A stretch of 64,000 bases of DNA from Caballeronia jiangsuensis (GCA_000648925.1 JFHF01000034.1:1-64000); one strand, 5' to 3'. Counted from the stretch's first letter, positions 16,938 through 26,501 are shown. The notes: generated by a model from the sequence alone, not told the origin. A program made the numbers and translations.

Positions 16938-17795
16938 TCAGCAAAGTGCCTGCATGCGCCAGTCGTCATCGGGTGTGATCGGCAACGCGCGCTTGTGACG
17001 TGTCGCGTCATGAAAGCGGTAAATGGTCGCGTAGACCATATCGGAAACCGGCTTGCCTTCGAGAAAATCGTCGATGTCCTCGTAGCTTATGCCGTAGCTG
17101 TCTTCATCGGGCTTCATCGGCGTGAGCGTTTCGAGGTCGGCGGTCGGCACCTTTGCGTATATCTCGATGCCCGCGCCGAGCGCTGCTGCGAGCGCGCGCA
17201 CGCGGCGCTTGTTCAGGCCGTAGAGCGGCAGCACATCCGCGCCGCCATCGCCGAACTTGGTGAAGAAGCCCATCAGCGATTCGGCCGCATGGTCAGTGCC
17301 GATCACGACGCCCGCGTGTGCGGCGGCCACCGCGTATTGCGCGATCATCCGCTGGCGCGCCTTGATGTTGCCGAGCACGAAATCCTCGTGCCGCTCGTCG
17401 CGATACAGCAGGCCCGATGCCGCGAGCGATTCGCGCATCGCGTCGGCGGCGGGCTTTATGTTGACGGTGAGCGTTTCGTCGGGGCGGATGAATGCGAGCG
17501 CGCGTTGCGCATCGGCTTCGTCGCGCTGCTCGCCGTAGGGAAGACGCATCGCGATGAAGCGCGCATCGACATGACGCGCCCGCAGGCGCTCGACGGCGAG
17601 TTGCGCGAGACGGCCCGCCGTCGATGAATCCACGCCGCCGCTGATGCCGAGCACGTAAGTCCTGAGTTTCTGCGCTTCGAGATAGTCGGCCAGAAACGCG
17701 ATGCGGCGTTCGCGTTCGGCGTCGAGATCGAAGACCGGCGCGACCTTCAGTTCCTCGATGATGCCGCGCTGGCGTGAGGCGTGATCGTTCGACAT
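16938..17795 (-). CDS. nadE: Ammonia-dependent NAD+ synthetase
   Basis: A 285-residue NadE. It makes NAD+ from deamido-NAD+, ATP and ammonia in the cytoplasm. The ATP pyrophosphatase P-loop GISGGVDSSTAG (about residues 49-60) is intact, and the KVPTADLETLTPMKPDEDSYG segment matches the family. Its length is close to E. coli NadE (275), and it lacks a glutaminase domain, so it must use free ammonia. The ammonium transporter gene lies just upstream on the same strand (59-base gap), a fitting pairing. Confidence 0.95.
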   Translation of the reverse strand: MSNDHASRQRGIIEELKVAPVFDLDAERERRIAFLADYLEAQKLRTYVLGISGGVDSSTAGRLAQLAVERLRARHVDARFIAMRLPYGEQRDEADAQRALAFIRPDETLTVNIKPAADAMRESLAASGLLYRDERHEDFVLGNIKARQRMIAQYAVAAAHAGVVIGTDHAAESLMGFFTKFGDGGADVLPLYGLNKRRVRALAAALGAGIEIYAKVPTADLETLTPMKPDEDSYGISYEDIDDFLEGKPVSDMVYATIYRFHDATRHKRALPITPDDDWRMQALC

Positions 17796-17854
17796 CGTGT
17801 GCTCGCTTGGGCTGATGAACTCGTAACGCTACAGCAATACGCGAGTCTCTGGCG

Positions 17855-19057
17855 TCAGCCCGCCATTTCCCGATCCGGCGTGGCCGAAATGCGATGGATC
17901 GCGAGATCGGCGCCGTTGAATTCCTCCTCGCGATCGAGCCGCAAACCGACCGTCATCTTGATCGCGCCATACACCACCGCGCCGCCCGCGAGCGCGAGGG
18001 CCACCGCGCCGACGGTGCCGATGACCTGCGACCACATCGACACGCCGCCGATGCCGCCGAACACCTTCTGCCCGAAGATGCCCGCAGCGATGCCGCCCCA
18101 CGCGCCGCACATGCCGTGCAGCGGCCACACGCCGAGCACGTCGTCGATACGCCAGCGGTTCTGCACGCACGTGAACATCTGCACGAACAGCACGCCCGCG
18201 ACCGCGCCGACGATCAGCGCGCCGAGCGGATGCATGAGGTCCGAGCCCGCGCACACCGCGACGAGACCCGCGAGCGGCCCGTTGTAGGTGAAGCCCGGAT
18301 CGTTGCGTCCGGCGACCCACGCGGCGAGCGTGCCGCCGACCATCGCCATCAGCGAGTTCACCGCGACGAGGCCGCTGATCTTGTCGACCGTCTGCGCGCT
18401 CATCACGTTGAAGCCGAACCAGCCGACCGCCAGCACCCACGCGCCCAGCGCGAGAAACGGAATGCTCGACGGCGGATGCGCGGCGATACGTCCATCCTTG
18501 TGATAACGCCCGTGACGCGGCCCGAGCAGCAGCACCGCCGGCAGCGCGACCCAGCCGCCGAACGCGTGGACGACGACGGAGCCCGCGAAGTCGTGGAACG
18601 GCGCGCCGAAGGCTTGCGTCAGCCAGCCCTGAATGCCGAAGCGCTCGTTCCACGCCACGCCTTCGAGCAACGGATAAATGAAGCCGACGATCACGCAGGT
18701 CGCGAACAGTTGCGGATTGAACTTCGAGCGCTCGGCGATGCCGCCCGACACGATCGCCGGAATCGCCGCCGCGAAGGTCAGCAGAAAGAAGAAGCGCACG
18801 AGCGCATAGCCATTGTGCTCGGCGAGGATATCGGCGCTGTGCATGAACTGCACGCCATACGCGATGTTGTAGCCGATGAAGAAGTACGCGAGCGTCGATA
18901 CCGCAAAGTCCACGAGAATCTTCACGAGCGCGTTCACCTGATTCTCGCGGCGCACCGTGCCGAGTTCGAGAAAGGCGAAGCCCGCATGCATCGCGAGCAC
19001 CATCGCGGCGCCCAGCAGCAGGAAAAGAGTGTTGGTTCCGGATTGAAGTGCCTGCAT
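17855..19057 (-). CDS. amtB: Ammonium transporter Amt
   Basis: A 400-residue Amt/Mep channel with about eleven hydrophobic segments. It opens with MQALQSGTNTLFLLLGAAMVLAMHAG and has conserved segments such as FHDFAGSVVVHAFGGWVALPAV and FGFNVMSAQ. There is no separate signal peptide, unlike E. coli AmtB. No glnK is adjacent. A sigma-54 promoter-like sequence lies about 40 bases upstream, consistent with nitrogen control by NtrC. nadE, whose product consumes ammonia, follows on the same strand. The symbol is by family. Confidence 0.93.
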   Translation of the reverse strand: MQALQSGTNTLFLLLGAAMVLAMHAGFAFLELGTVRRENQVNALVKILVDFAVSTLAYFFIGYNIAYGVQFMHSADILAEHNGYALVRFFFLLTFAAAIPAIVSGGIAERSKFNPQLFATCVIVGFIYPLLEGVAWNERFGIQGWLTQAFGAPFHDFAGSVVVHAFGGWVALPAVLLLGPRHGRYHKDGRIAAHPPSSIPFLALGAWVLAVGWFGFNVMSAQTVDKISGLVAVNSLMAMVGGTLAAWVAGRNDPGFTYNGPLAGLVAVCAGSDLMHPLGALIVGAVAGVLFVQMFTCVQNRWRIDDVLGVWPLHGMCGAWGGIAAGIFGQKVFGGIGGVSMWSQVIGTVGAVALALAGGAVVYGAIKMTVGLRLDREEEFNGADLAIHRISATPDREMAG

Positions 19058-19092
19058 GTGTCGAGCGGTCGGGTCTGAAGGAGGCGCTGATT

Positions 19093-19110
19093 TTGCAAGT
19101 TCCGGGCCAA
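19093..19110 (-). promoter_or_regulatory. Sigma-54 promoter upstream of amtB
   Basis: On the minus strand, TGGCCCG-GAAC-TTGCA fits the sigma-54 consensus TGGCACG-N4-TTGCA with one change. The -12 GC is about 39 bases from the amtB ATG at 19057. TGGTGCA half-sites resembling NtrC boxes occur at 19166-19172 and 19211-19217, although full palindromes are not seen. Confidence 0.65.
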
Positions 19111-19348
19111 GTTGGCGCAGAAAGCATCGAAACGGTGCGCAGGCGTGAATCGGCGCGGTAACGCATGGTGCAACGTGCGCCGCGAAGGTTCGTATCGTTT
19201 CGCTCGATGTTGGTGCAATGCCCCGTCATGTCGCATTGGATGCACCGGACACGGGCCAAAAATTTCACTTCGCAAGTATTCGACGTGGCGCACCGATGCG
19301 CCGCGCGGCGAGTATCCTGAAAGCTGCATCGCGCAAAAGGAGGCGTCG

Positions 19349-20155
19349 ATGTCCGTCGAATATCTGGGCGAGCACGTGCGCATGGAACCGCACGCGCTCG
19401 ATCCGCGCGTCGTCACGGTCGTGCTCGATCGCGCGCAACGGCGCAACGCGGTGGATCGAAAGATCGCGGATGCGCTGCGCGAAGCGTTCGAACGCTTCGA
19501 CGCCGACGACGCGTTGTCGGTCGCCGTGCTGTGGGGCGCGGGCGGCACGTTCTGCGCGGGCGCCGATCTCTCCGCGCTCGACGACGATGCGCGCCGCAAC
19601 GAGATCCATGCCGACGGCAGCGGCCCCGGCCCGATGGGACCGACGCGCCTCGCGCTGAACAAGCCCGTGATCGCGGCGATCGCGGGACATGCGGTCGCGG
19701 GCGGGCTCGAACTCGCGGCGTGGTGCGATATGCGCGTCGTCGAGGAGCACGCGGTGCTCGGCGTGTTCTGCAGGCGCGTGGGCGTGCCGCTCATCGACGG
19801 CGGCACCATACGGCTGCCGCGGCTCATCGGCATGTCGCGCGCGCTGGATCTGATTCTCACCGGGCGCGCGGTCGATGCGCACGAGGCGCTCGCCATCGGC
19901 CTCGCGAATCGCATCGCGCCGCAAGGCGAAGCGCGCAGCGTCGCGGAAGCGCTCGCGTGCGAACTGGCCGCGCTGCCGCAAGCCGCGTTGCGCGCCGACC
20001 TGCGCTCGGTGCACGAGAACGCGTTCGACGCCGACATCGCCCGGGCATTGCAGCGTGAAGGCGCGAACGGATATCGCTCGATATTCGATGAAGGTCTCGA
20101 CGGCGCGACGCGTTTTCTTTCGCGCGCGTCGAGCCCGAAAGGACAGGCGACATGA
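19349..20155 (+). CDS. Enoyl-CoA hydratase/isomerase family protein
   Basis: A 268-residue crotonase-fold enzyme. The oxyanion-hole segments are GGTFCAGADLSAL (about 63-75) and AIAGHAVAGGLELAAWCDMRV (about 110-130). It should act on an acyl-CoA substrate, but the substrate is not evident. ATG 19349 was chosen because AAGGAGG lies 5 bases before it; the frame runs open upstream to 19112 without a better start. Its stop overlaps the start of the phosphoribosyltransferase gene (ATGA), so the two are coupled. Confidence 0.9.
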   Translation: MSVEYLGEHVRMEPHALDPRVVTVVLDRAQRRNAVDRKIADALREAFERFDADDALSVAVLWGAGGTFCAGADLSALDDDARRNEIHADGSGPGPMGPTRLALNKPVIAAIAGHAVAGGLELAAWCDMRVVEEHAVLGVFCRRVGVPLIDGGTIRLPRLIGMSRALDLILTGRAVDAHEALAIGLANRIAPQGEARSVAEALACELAALPQAALRADLRSVHENAFDADIARALQREGANGYRSIFDEGLDGATRFLSRASSPKGQAT

Positions 20156-20802
20156 ACTCAGTGTTCGAGAATCGCAGAGCAGCGGGCCGCGAGCTCGCGC
20201 AGCATCTCAGCGCTTACGCGGGCCGCAACGATGTGACCGTGCTCGCGTTGCCGCGCGGCGGCGTGCCCGTTGCGTACGAAGTGGCGTGCGCGCTCGGCGC
20301 GCGGCTCGACGTGCTCGTCGTGCGCAAGCTCGGCGTGCCCGTTCAGCCCGAACTCGCGATGGGCGCGATCGCATCCGGCGATGCGTTCTATCTCGACGAG
20401 CGCATCGTGCAGTACGCGGGCGTCGCGAAGGACGATCTCGAACGTGTGATCGCGAAGGAACGCGCCGAACTCGCACGCCGCGAGACGCTGTATCGCGGCT
20501 CGCAGCCGCCGCTCGATGTCGAGGGCCGCGTCGCGATCCTCGTCGATGACGGCATGGCGACCGGCGCGACCATGAAGGCCGCGGCGATGTCGCTGCGTCA
20601 CGCGCATCCGTCGAAGATCGTCGTGGCGCTGCCGGTCGCGCCGCTCGATTCCGAAGCGCGCGTGGAAGAAGTCGTCGACGAATTCGTCTGCGTGATGCGC
20701 CCGCGCCATTACTTTGGCGTCGGGCAGTTCTATATCGACTTCGATCAGACGAGCGACGACGAAGTGCGCGAACTGCTCGACGCGGCGCGCAAGGCCGCCT
20801 AG
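20152..20802 (+). CDS. Phosphoribosyltransferase-domain protein
   Basis: A 216-residue type I phosphoribosyltransferase-like protein. The PRPP-binding motif is VAILVDDGMATGATMKAA (about 127-144), and the hood segment LPRGGVPVAYEVACALGARLDVLVVRKLGVP is conserved in the family often annotated as predicted phosphoribosyltransferases of unknown substrate. It is coupled to the crotonase gene by a 4-base overlap. Its 3' end overlaps by 4 bases the convergent MdeB-like gene. Confidence 0.85.
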   Translation: MNSVFENRRAAGRELAQHLSAYAGRNDVTVLALPRGGVPVAYEVACALGARLDVLVVRKLGVPVQPELAMGAIASGDAFYLDERIVQYAGVAKDDLERVIAKERAELARRETLYRGSQPPLDVEGRVAILVDDGMATGATMKAAAMSLRHAHPSKIVVALPVAPLDSEARVEEVVDEFVCVMRPRHYFGVGQFYIDFDQTSDDEVRELLDAARKAA

Positions 20803-23510
20803 CGCATCCAGGGCGCGTCGTGCGCTTCGTGCGTCTTGCCGTATTTCTCGCGGGCGGCCTGCAACACCGTTTTATCGATGACGCCTTCGTCCACGAGCGA
20901 TTTCAACGCGGCAATCACGATCGACACGCGATCCACTTCGAAGAACGCGCGCAACGATTGACGCGTATCGCTGCGGCCGAAGCCATCGGTGCCGAGCGTG
21001 ACGTAGCGGCGCGGCACATACGCGCGAATGAGCTCCGGCACGGCGCGCACGTAGTCGGTCGCGGCGATCACCGGACCGCGCGAGCCTTCGAGCGCACGCG
21101 TGACGAACGGCACGTTCGCATCGTCGTCGTGCAGGCGCGCGAGACGTTCGCACGACGCGCCATCGCGATGCAATTCCGTGAAGCTCGTCACGCTCCACAC
21201 GGCGGCGCCGATGTTCCAGTCGTCCATGAGCATCGTGCGCGCGGCGATGGCTTCGTTGAGAATCGCGCCGGAACCGAGCAACTGCACCTGTGCGTCGGGC
21301 GCATCGCCGCCGATGCGATAGATGCCGCGCAGAATGCCTTCGCGCGTGTGCGCATCGAGCGAGCCCTCGGGCGCGGACGGCTGCGCGTAGTTCTCGTTGG
21401 TCACCGTGACGTAGTAGAACACGTCGTTCTGGCGCTCCATCATGTCCTTCATGCCTTCATCGACGATCGCGGCGACTTCGTACGCGAACGCGGGATCGTA
21501 GGCGCGGCAGTTCGGAATCGTCGATGCGGCGAGATGGCTCGTGCCGTCCTGATGCTGCAAGCCTTCGCCGCCGAGCGTCGTGCGCCCCGCCGTCGCGCCG
21601 ATGAGAAAGCCGCGCGAACGCTGGTCCGCCGCCGCGAAAATCAGATCGCCGATGCGCTGAAAGCCGAACATCGAGTAGTAGATGTAGAACGGCAGCATCG
21701 GCAGATCGTGCACGCTGTACGACGTTGCCGCCGCGATCCACGACGACACCGCGCCCGCCTCCGAGATGCCCTCTTCGAGAATCTGCCCGCGCGTGTCCTC
21801 GCGGTAATAGAGCATCGAACCCATGTCCTCCGGCTCGTACAACTGACCGAGCGGCGAATAGATACCCACTTGCCTGAAGAGATTCGCCATGCCGAACGTG
21901 CGCGCCTCGTCCGCGACCACGGGCACGACGCGCGGGCCGAGCGTCTTGTCCTTCAGCAGGCTGCCGAGCATGCGCACGAAGGCCATCGTCGTCGACATTT
22001 CCTTGCCGGATGCGTCGAGCGCGAATTGCCCCCACGAATCGAGCGCGGGCGGCGTGATGCCTTGCGACGCCTTCGCGCGACGGCGCGGCAGATAACCGCC
22101 CAAAGCCGCGCGACGCTCATGCAGATAGCGCATCTCGGGCGCGTTATCCGCGGGCTTATAGAACCTGACCTGCTCGACATCTTCATCGGAAAGCGGCAGA
22201 CGGAAGCGATCGCGGAACTGCTTGAGATCGTCGAGATCGAGCTTCTTCTGCTGATGCGTCGTCATGCGGCCCTGTCCCACCGTGCCCATGCCGAAGCCTT
22301 TCATCGTCTTGGCGAGAATCACGGTCGGCTGGCCCTTGTGCGACAGCGCTTTCGCGTAGGCAGCGTGCAGCTTGCGCACATCGTGGCCGCCACGGCGCAA
22401 GCGGTCGATATCTTCATCCGACATATGCGCGACGAGCGATGCGAGTTCCGGGTTCTGGCCGAAGAAGCGCTCGCGGTTATAGCGGCCGTCGTTGGCCGAG
22501 AAGGTCTGGAATTGTCCATCGACGGTATGCGCGAAGGCGCGCAGCAACGCGTTCGTGCGATCGCGGGCGAACAGCGCATCCCAGTCCGATCCCCACAGCA
22601 CCTTGATCACGTTCCAGCCCGCGCCGGTGAACTGCGCTTCGAGTTCATCGACGATGCGTCCGTTGCTGCGCACGGGACCATCGAGCCGTTGCAGATTGCA
22701 ATTGATGACGAACACGAGGTTATCGAGCTGTTCGCGCGCCGCGAGCGACAACGCGCCGATCGATTCGGGCTCGTCCATTTCGCCGTCGCCGAAGAAGCCC
22801 CACACCTTGCGCCCTTCCGTGCGCTGCAGATTGCGGTTCTGCAAATAGCGCATGAAGCGCGCTTGATAAATCGAGTTGATCGGACCGATGCCCATCGAGC
22901 CCGTCGGGAACTGCCAGAAATCGGGCATCAGCCACGGGTGCGGATACGAGCACAAACCCGGTCCGGCGATCTCGCGCCGATAGTGCTTCAGATGTTCTTC
23001 GCCGAGAAAGCCTTCGAGATACGCGCGCGCATACACGCCCGGCGACGAATGCGGCTGGAAGTAGACGAGGTCGCCGCCATTGTTTGCATCGGCGGCTTTG
23101 AAGAAGTGATTGAAGCCGACTTCGAACAGATCCGCCGCCGACGCATAGCTCGCGATATGGCCGCCGAGTTCGCCGTATGCACGGTTCGCACGCACGACCA
23201 TCGCGAGCGCATTCCAGCGCAGCACCGCGGCGAGCCTTTCCTCGATGTCGAGATTGCCGGGATAAGGCGGTTGTTGCGACACGGGGATCGTGTTCGCGTA
23301 AGGCGTCGCGCGCGCCCGCGCCGATTCGACGCCCACCGACAATGCATGCTCCGCGAGCCTGTCGAAGATATATTGCGCGCGGTCCCGTCCGACATGCGCG
23401 ACGACAGCATCGAGCGCCTCCAGCCATTCGGCGGTTTCGCCGGGATCGGTGTCCTCGCGTCCCTTGGCGATGGAAAGAAGCTGGTTGGTTCCGCTCGATA
23501 AGTCGGTCAT
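20799..23510 (-). CDS. mdeB: Homodimeric 2-oxoacid dehydrogenase E1 (MdeB/AceE-like)
   Basis: A 903-residue thiamine-diphosphate E1 subunit of the AceE class. The cofactor motif is GDGEMDEPESIGALSLAAREQLDNLVFVINCN (GDG at about residue 239), and transketolase-like central and C-terminal domains are present (EEGISEAGA, then LGTDGFGRSDTR near 840). No E2 or E3 gene is adjacent, unlike the pyruvate dehydrogenase operon. A divergent Lrp gene faces it, the arrangement of mdeB with mdeR in Pseudomonas, where MdeB oxidises 2-oxobutyrate from methionine. I therefore favour a 2-oxobutyrate role; plain pyruvate dehydrogenase E1 is the alternative. No methionine gamma-lyase gene is present. Confidence 0.85.
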   Translation of the reverse strand: MTDLSSGTNQLLSIAKGREDTDPGETAEWLEALDAVVAHVGRDRAQYIFDRLAEHALSVGVESARARATPYANTIPVSQQPPYPGNLDIEERLAAVLRWNALAMVVRANRAYGELGGHIASYASAADLFEVGFNHFFKAADANNGGDLVYFQPHSSPGVYARAYLEGFLGEEHLKHYRREIAGPGLCSYPHPWLMPDFWQFPTGSMGIGPINSIYQARFMRYLQNRNLQRTEGRKVWGFFGDGEMDEPESIGALSLAAREQLDNLVFVINCNLQRLDGPVRSNGRIVDELEAQFTGAGWNVIKVLWGSDWDALFARDRTNALLRAFAHTVDGQFQTFSANDGRYNRERFFGQNPELASLVAHMSDEDIDRLRRGGHDVRKLHAAYAKALSHKGQPTVILAKTMKGFGMGTVGQGRMTTHQQKKLDLDDLKQFRDRFRLPLSDEDVEQVRFYKPADNAPEMRYLHERRAALGGYLPRRRAKASQGITPPALDSWGQFALDASGKEMSTTMAFVRMLGSLLKDKTLGPRVVPVVADEARTFGMANLFRQVGIYSPLGQLYEPEDMGSMLYYREDTRGQILEEGISEAGAVSSWIAAATSYSVHDLPMLPFYIYYSMFGFQRIGDLIFAAADQRSRGFLIGATAGRTTLGGEGLQHQDGTSHLAASTIPNCRAYDPAFAYEVAAIVDEGMKDMMERQNDVFYYVTVTNENYAQPSAPEGSLDAHTREGILRGIYRIGGDAPDAQVQLLGSGAILNEAIAARTMLMDDWNIGAAVWSVTSFTELHRDGASCERLARLHDDDANVPFVTRALEGSRGPVIAATDYVRAVPELIRAYVPRRYVTLGTDGFGRSDTRQSLRAFFEVDRVSIVIAALKSLVDEGVIDKTVLQAAREKYGKTHEAHDAPWMR

Positions 23511-23648
23511 GGCGCGACTCCGCTGTGGCTGAAGGATGATCCAAGCATATCCATTGATGCGCAGAATGTGCGTCTCATTTGGCTGGCGCCGCGCTTTGCG
23601 GTAGTGTGTTTATTCTTCGAAAACGCCAGAAACCGGAATGTTTCGACT

Positions 23649-24179
23649 ATGACGGCAAATACCAAGCAGCGCCTCGACCGCACCGACATCGGCATATTGA
23701 ATCAGCTTCAGCAAAACGCGCGCATCACCAATTCGGAGCTTGCGCGCGCGGTGAACCTCTCGCCGACGCCCTGCTTCAATCGCGTGCGCGCGCTGGAAAA
23801 AGCGGGGCTTTTCAAGCAGCACGTCACGTTGCTCAACCCGGAAGCGCTGGGCCTTTCCATCAACGTGTTCATTCAGGTCAGTCTGGAAAAGCAGATCAAG
23901 GACGCGCTCGCGCGCTTCGAGCAGGCGATCAGCGAGCGCCCCGAAGTAATGGAGTGTTATCTGATGACGGGCGATGCGGATTACCTGTTGCGCGTCGTAC
24001 TGCCCGATGTCGCCGCGCTGGAGCGCTTCATCCTGGAGCGGCTCACGAAAATGCCGGGCGTCTCCAACATTCGTTCGAGCTTCGCGCTCAAACAGGTGCG
24101 CTACAAGACCGCGCTGCCTTTGCCCGCATCCGGACTAACCCTGCCCGATCAGAACGCGGACGAAGCAGAGTGGACGTGA
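23649..24179 (+). CDS. mdeR: Lrp/AsnC-family regulator (MdeR-like)
   Basis: A 176-residue Lrp-type regulator. The helix-turn-helix region ITNSELARAVNLSPTPCFNRVRALEKAGLF (about 24-53) is followed by the ligand-binding domain containing GDADYLLRVVLPDV (about 112-125). It is transcribed away from the MdeB-like gene across a 138-base gap, as mdeR is in Pseudomonas, and probably controls it in response to an amino acid. ATG 23649 begins the protein naturally; the open frame upstream has no ribosome site. The symbol is by context. Confidence 0.85.
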   Translation: MTANTKQRLDRTDIGILNQLQQNARITNSELARAVNLSPTPCFNRVRALEKAGLFKQHVTLLNPEALGLSINVFIQVSLEKQIKDALARFEQAISERPEVMECYLMTGDADYLLRVVLPDVAALERFILERLTKMPGVSNIRSSFALKQVRYKTALPLPASGLTLPDQNADEAEWT

Positions 24180-24338
24180 TGCTCGCGCGAGCCGCGGGCA
24201 ATGCTTCCGATCAAACTTAACTGCTCCTGTAATTCTTGCGATGACGCGGGGCGTCGCCTATAACTCGTGAGGCCCATGCGGCATGTTTTCCCGGCTTGAC
24301 GTGTTCCTCTGACAAAGCTTCACGCACGCGAGAATGAC

Positions 24339-25151
24339 ATGAACCTCGATACCGTACGTGTATTCATCATGACGCGCGGCGTCGATTTCGCGATCATGGT
24401 CGCCGGCGCGATTGCGCTCTGGATCATCGGCCGCTGGCTCATCAACCTCGTCACGGGCACGATGCGCAAGCTGCTCGCGCGCAACGGCCGTGTCGATCCG
24501 ACGCTCGCGCATTATCTCGGCTCGATCGTCGGCGTCATTCTCAATCTGCTGCTCGTACTCGCGATTCTGCAGATCTTTGGCGTTCAGACCACGTCTTTCG
24601 CGGCGCTGCTCGCGGGTCTCGGTCTCGCCATCGGCACCGCGTGGGGCGGGTTGCTCGCGCACTTCGCCGCGGGCATATTCATGCAGGTGCTGCGGCCGTT
24701 CAAAGTGGGCGATTTCGTGACCGCGGGCGGCGTGACCGGCACCGTCACCGAACTCGGCCTCTTCGGCACGACGATCACGACGCCGGACAACGTCGCCGCG
24801 ATTATCGGCAACAACAAGATCTTTTCCGACATCATCTGGAATTTCAGCTTGCTGCCGCATCGGCGCGTCGAACTGACGGCGAAGATCGCCAATGGCGTCG
24901 ATCCGCTCGATGCCATCGCGCGGCTGAAGGAAGCCGTCGCGAAGATCCCGAATGTCGCGACCACGCCGCCGCCGGACGTGGAAGTGCTGTCCTTCACGCC
25001 CGAAGGTCCGCTGCTGTGCGTGCGGCCCTATACCAATACCAACGACTACTGGCAGGTCTATTTCGATACCAATCGCGCGATCATCGAGACATTCAGGGAG
25101 GCCGGCTATCCGACGCCGGAAACGCCGCTCGTGCGCCGCGTCCTGAACTGA
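24339..25151 (+). CDS. Small-conductance mechanosensitive channel (MscS family)
   Basis: A 270-residue inner-membrane channel. Three membrane helices occupy about residues 12-100; the third, LLAGLGLAIGTAWGGLLAHFAAGIF, shows the Gly/Ala pattern of the MscS pore helix. The beta domain follows with FKVGDFVTAGGVTGTVTELGLFGTTI, and an alpha-beta cytoplasmic domain ends the protein. It should release solutes on osmotic downshift, which would suit a cell that imports compatible solutes such as ectoine, although the genes are far apart. The start is ATG 24339. Confidence 0.9.
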   Translation: MNLDTVRVFIMTRGVDFAIMVAGAIALWIIGRWLINLVTGTMRKLLARNGRVDPTLAHYLGSIVGVILNLLLVLAILQIFGVQTTSFAALLAGLGLAIGTAWGGLLAHFAAGIFMQVLRPFKVGDFVTAGGVTGTVTELGLFGTTITTPDNVAAIIGNNKIFSDIIWNFSLLPHRRVELTAKIANGVDPLDAIARLKEAVAKIPNVATTPPPDVEVLSFTPEGPLLCVRPYTNTNDYWQVYFDTNRAIIETFREAGYPTPETPLVRRVLN

Positions 25152-25232
25152 TTTTCATGCGCCATTGCTGAACTAGAATGGGTGGAACCGGCGCCGCTCG
25201 CGCCGGATCACCGCGCACGCGCGGAGGATGCC

Positions 25233-25397
25233 ATGCCGACTTATCAGTACCGTTGTCAGGATTGCGGCGAGAACTTCGAGCACGCGGAGCATATGGCCGA
25301 ACATGCGACGGTGCAGCTCAAATGTCCGAAGTGCGGCAGCGAGAAAGTCGCGCACGCGCCCGCGCCGTTCGTCGCGAAGACCACGAAGAAAAGCTGA
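25233..25397 (+). CDS. FmdB-family zinc-ribbon protein
   Basis: A 54-residue protein. The pattern MPTYQYRCQDCGENF...LKCPKCGSEKV (two CxxC knuckles) is diagnostic of the FmdB/CxxC_CxxC_SSSS regulatory-type zinc ribbons, whose function is not well defined. ATG 25233 is preceded by GCGGAGGA with a spacing of about 5. It follows the MscS gene by about 80 bases on the same strand. Confidence 0.9.
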   Translation: MPTYQYRCQDCGENFEHAEHMAEHATVQLKCPKCGSEKVAHAPAPFVAKTTKKS

Positions 25398-25409
25398 TCT
25401 CTACCTTTT

Positions 25410-26408
25410 TTACGCCGCGCGGAACCGCACCTCGTGCGACGGCAGGCCGCCCAGACGCTGCGCGACGTGATCGATGAACGCGCGCAGGCGCGGCGCTTCG
25501 TGACGGCTCGGCGGCCACAGAATCTGGAACACGCCGTCGGTGCGCAGATGCGCGCCTAGCACCGCGCGCAACAGACCGCCTTCCAGCGCGCTCTTCGCGA
25601 CGAAATCCGGCACGCACGCGAGGCCGAGGCCCGAGATGCAGGCGGCAAGCACCGCTTCCATGTCGTTGAACGTGAGCGTCGCGTGCGGATCGATGGCGAA
25701 GGTGTGATCGTCGCGTGCGAAGCGCCAGGGCTCGGGCCGACCGCTCGCCGGAGAGCGGAAACGGATGCACGCATGGCCTTCGAGATCGGCGGGCGTCATC
25801 GGCTCGCCGTGTCCCGCGAAATAGGCGGGCGAGCCGACCACCACCGGGCCATATTGCGCGAGCGGCCGCGCAAGCAATTGCGAATCGGCGAGACGCCCCG
25901 TGCGGATCACGGCGTCATACCCTTCCTGCGTGATCTCGACCACGCGGTCGCTGAAATCGATATCCAGTTCGATATCCGGAAAACGCCGCCTGAATTCCGG
26001 CACGAGCGGCATTAGGAGCCGGCTGCCGAGCGACGGCGCGGCGATCCGCAACCGGCCGCGCGGCGAAGAGGTCGAATGGAACAGCTCGCTCTCCGCTTCT
26101 TCGAGATCGGCGAGCATGCGCTTGCAGCGCGCGAAGAAGCGCGCGCCTTCGTGCGTGAGACCGATCCTGCGCGTCGTGCGATTGAGCAGTTGCACGCCGA
26201 GCTTCGCTTCGAGCCGCATCACGCTCTTGCCCACCGCCGACGCCGACAGCCCGAGCGCGCGCCCCGCCGCCACGAAACTGCCCGACTCCGCCGCGCGCAC
26301 GAACGCGACCATGCCTGAGAGACTTTCGGTCGAAGGAGACGCCCCGGGGGCATTCCCGGCAAGAGACCCGTGCGGAGCCTGCGATGGAACGGTCGTCATA
26401 TTGTTCAT
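25410..26408 (-). CDS. LysR-family transcriptional regulator
   Basis: A 332-residue LysR regulator. The N-terminal winged helix-turn-helix (about 30-90, with FVAAGRALGLSASAVGKSVMRLEAKLGVQLLNRTTRRI) is followed by a periplasmic-binding-like effector domain. An unusual Ser/Pro/Gly-rich leader of about 28 residues precedes the DNA-binding domain; ATG 26399 and internal starts remain possible. No obvious target gene is divergent: the next gene on the minus strand, 93 bases upstream, is the ICMT-like methyltransferase. Effector unknown. Confidence 0.9.
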   Translation of the reverse strand: MNNMTTVPSQAPHGSLAGNAPGASPSTESLSGMVAFVRAAESGSFVAAGRALGLSASAVGKSVMRLEAKLGVQLLNRTTRRIGLTHEGARFFARCKRMLADLEEAESELFHSTSSPRGRLRIAAPSLGSRLLMPLVPEFRRRFPDIELDIDFSDRVVEITQEGYDAVIRTGRLADSQLLARPLAQYGPVVVGSPAYFAGHGEPMTPADLEGHACIRFRSPASGRPEPWRFARDDHTFAIDPHATLTFNDMEAVLAACISGLGLACVPDFVAKSALEGGLLRAVLGAHLRTDGVFQILWPPSRHEAPRLRAFIDHVAQRLGGLPSHEVRFRAA

Positions 26409-26501
26409 GATCTGGCGGGAAATGAGGCGCGACGGAATGCGCCTGTCTCCTGCATGAACGTTCCCGACGCCGATTTATTCCCGCAATTTCGTATCGCGCG
26501 C

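Noticed and set aside
19166..19217. NtrC enhancer sites upstream of amtB
   Set aside because: Only TGGTGCA half-sites were found; the paired half at the right distance is absent, so no full site is claimed.
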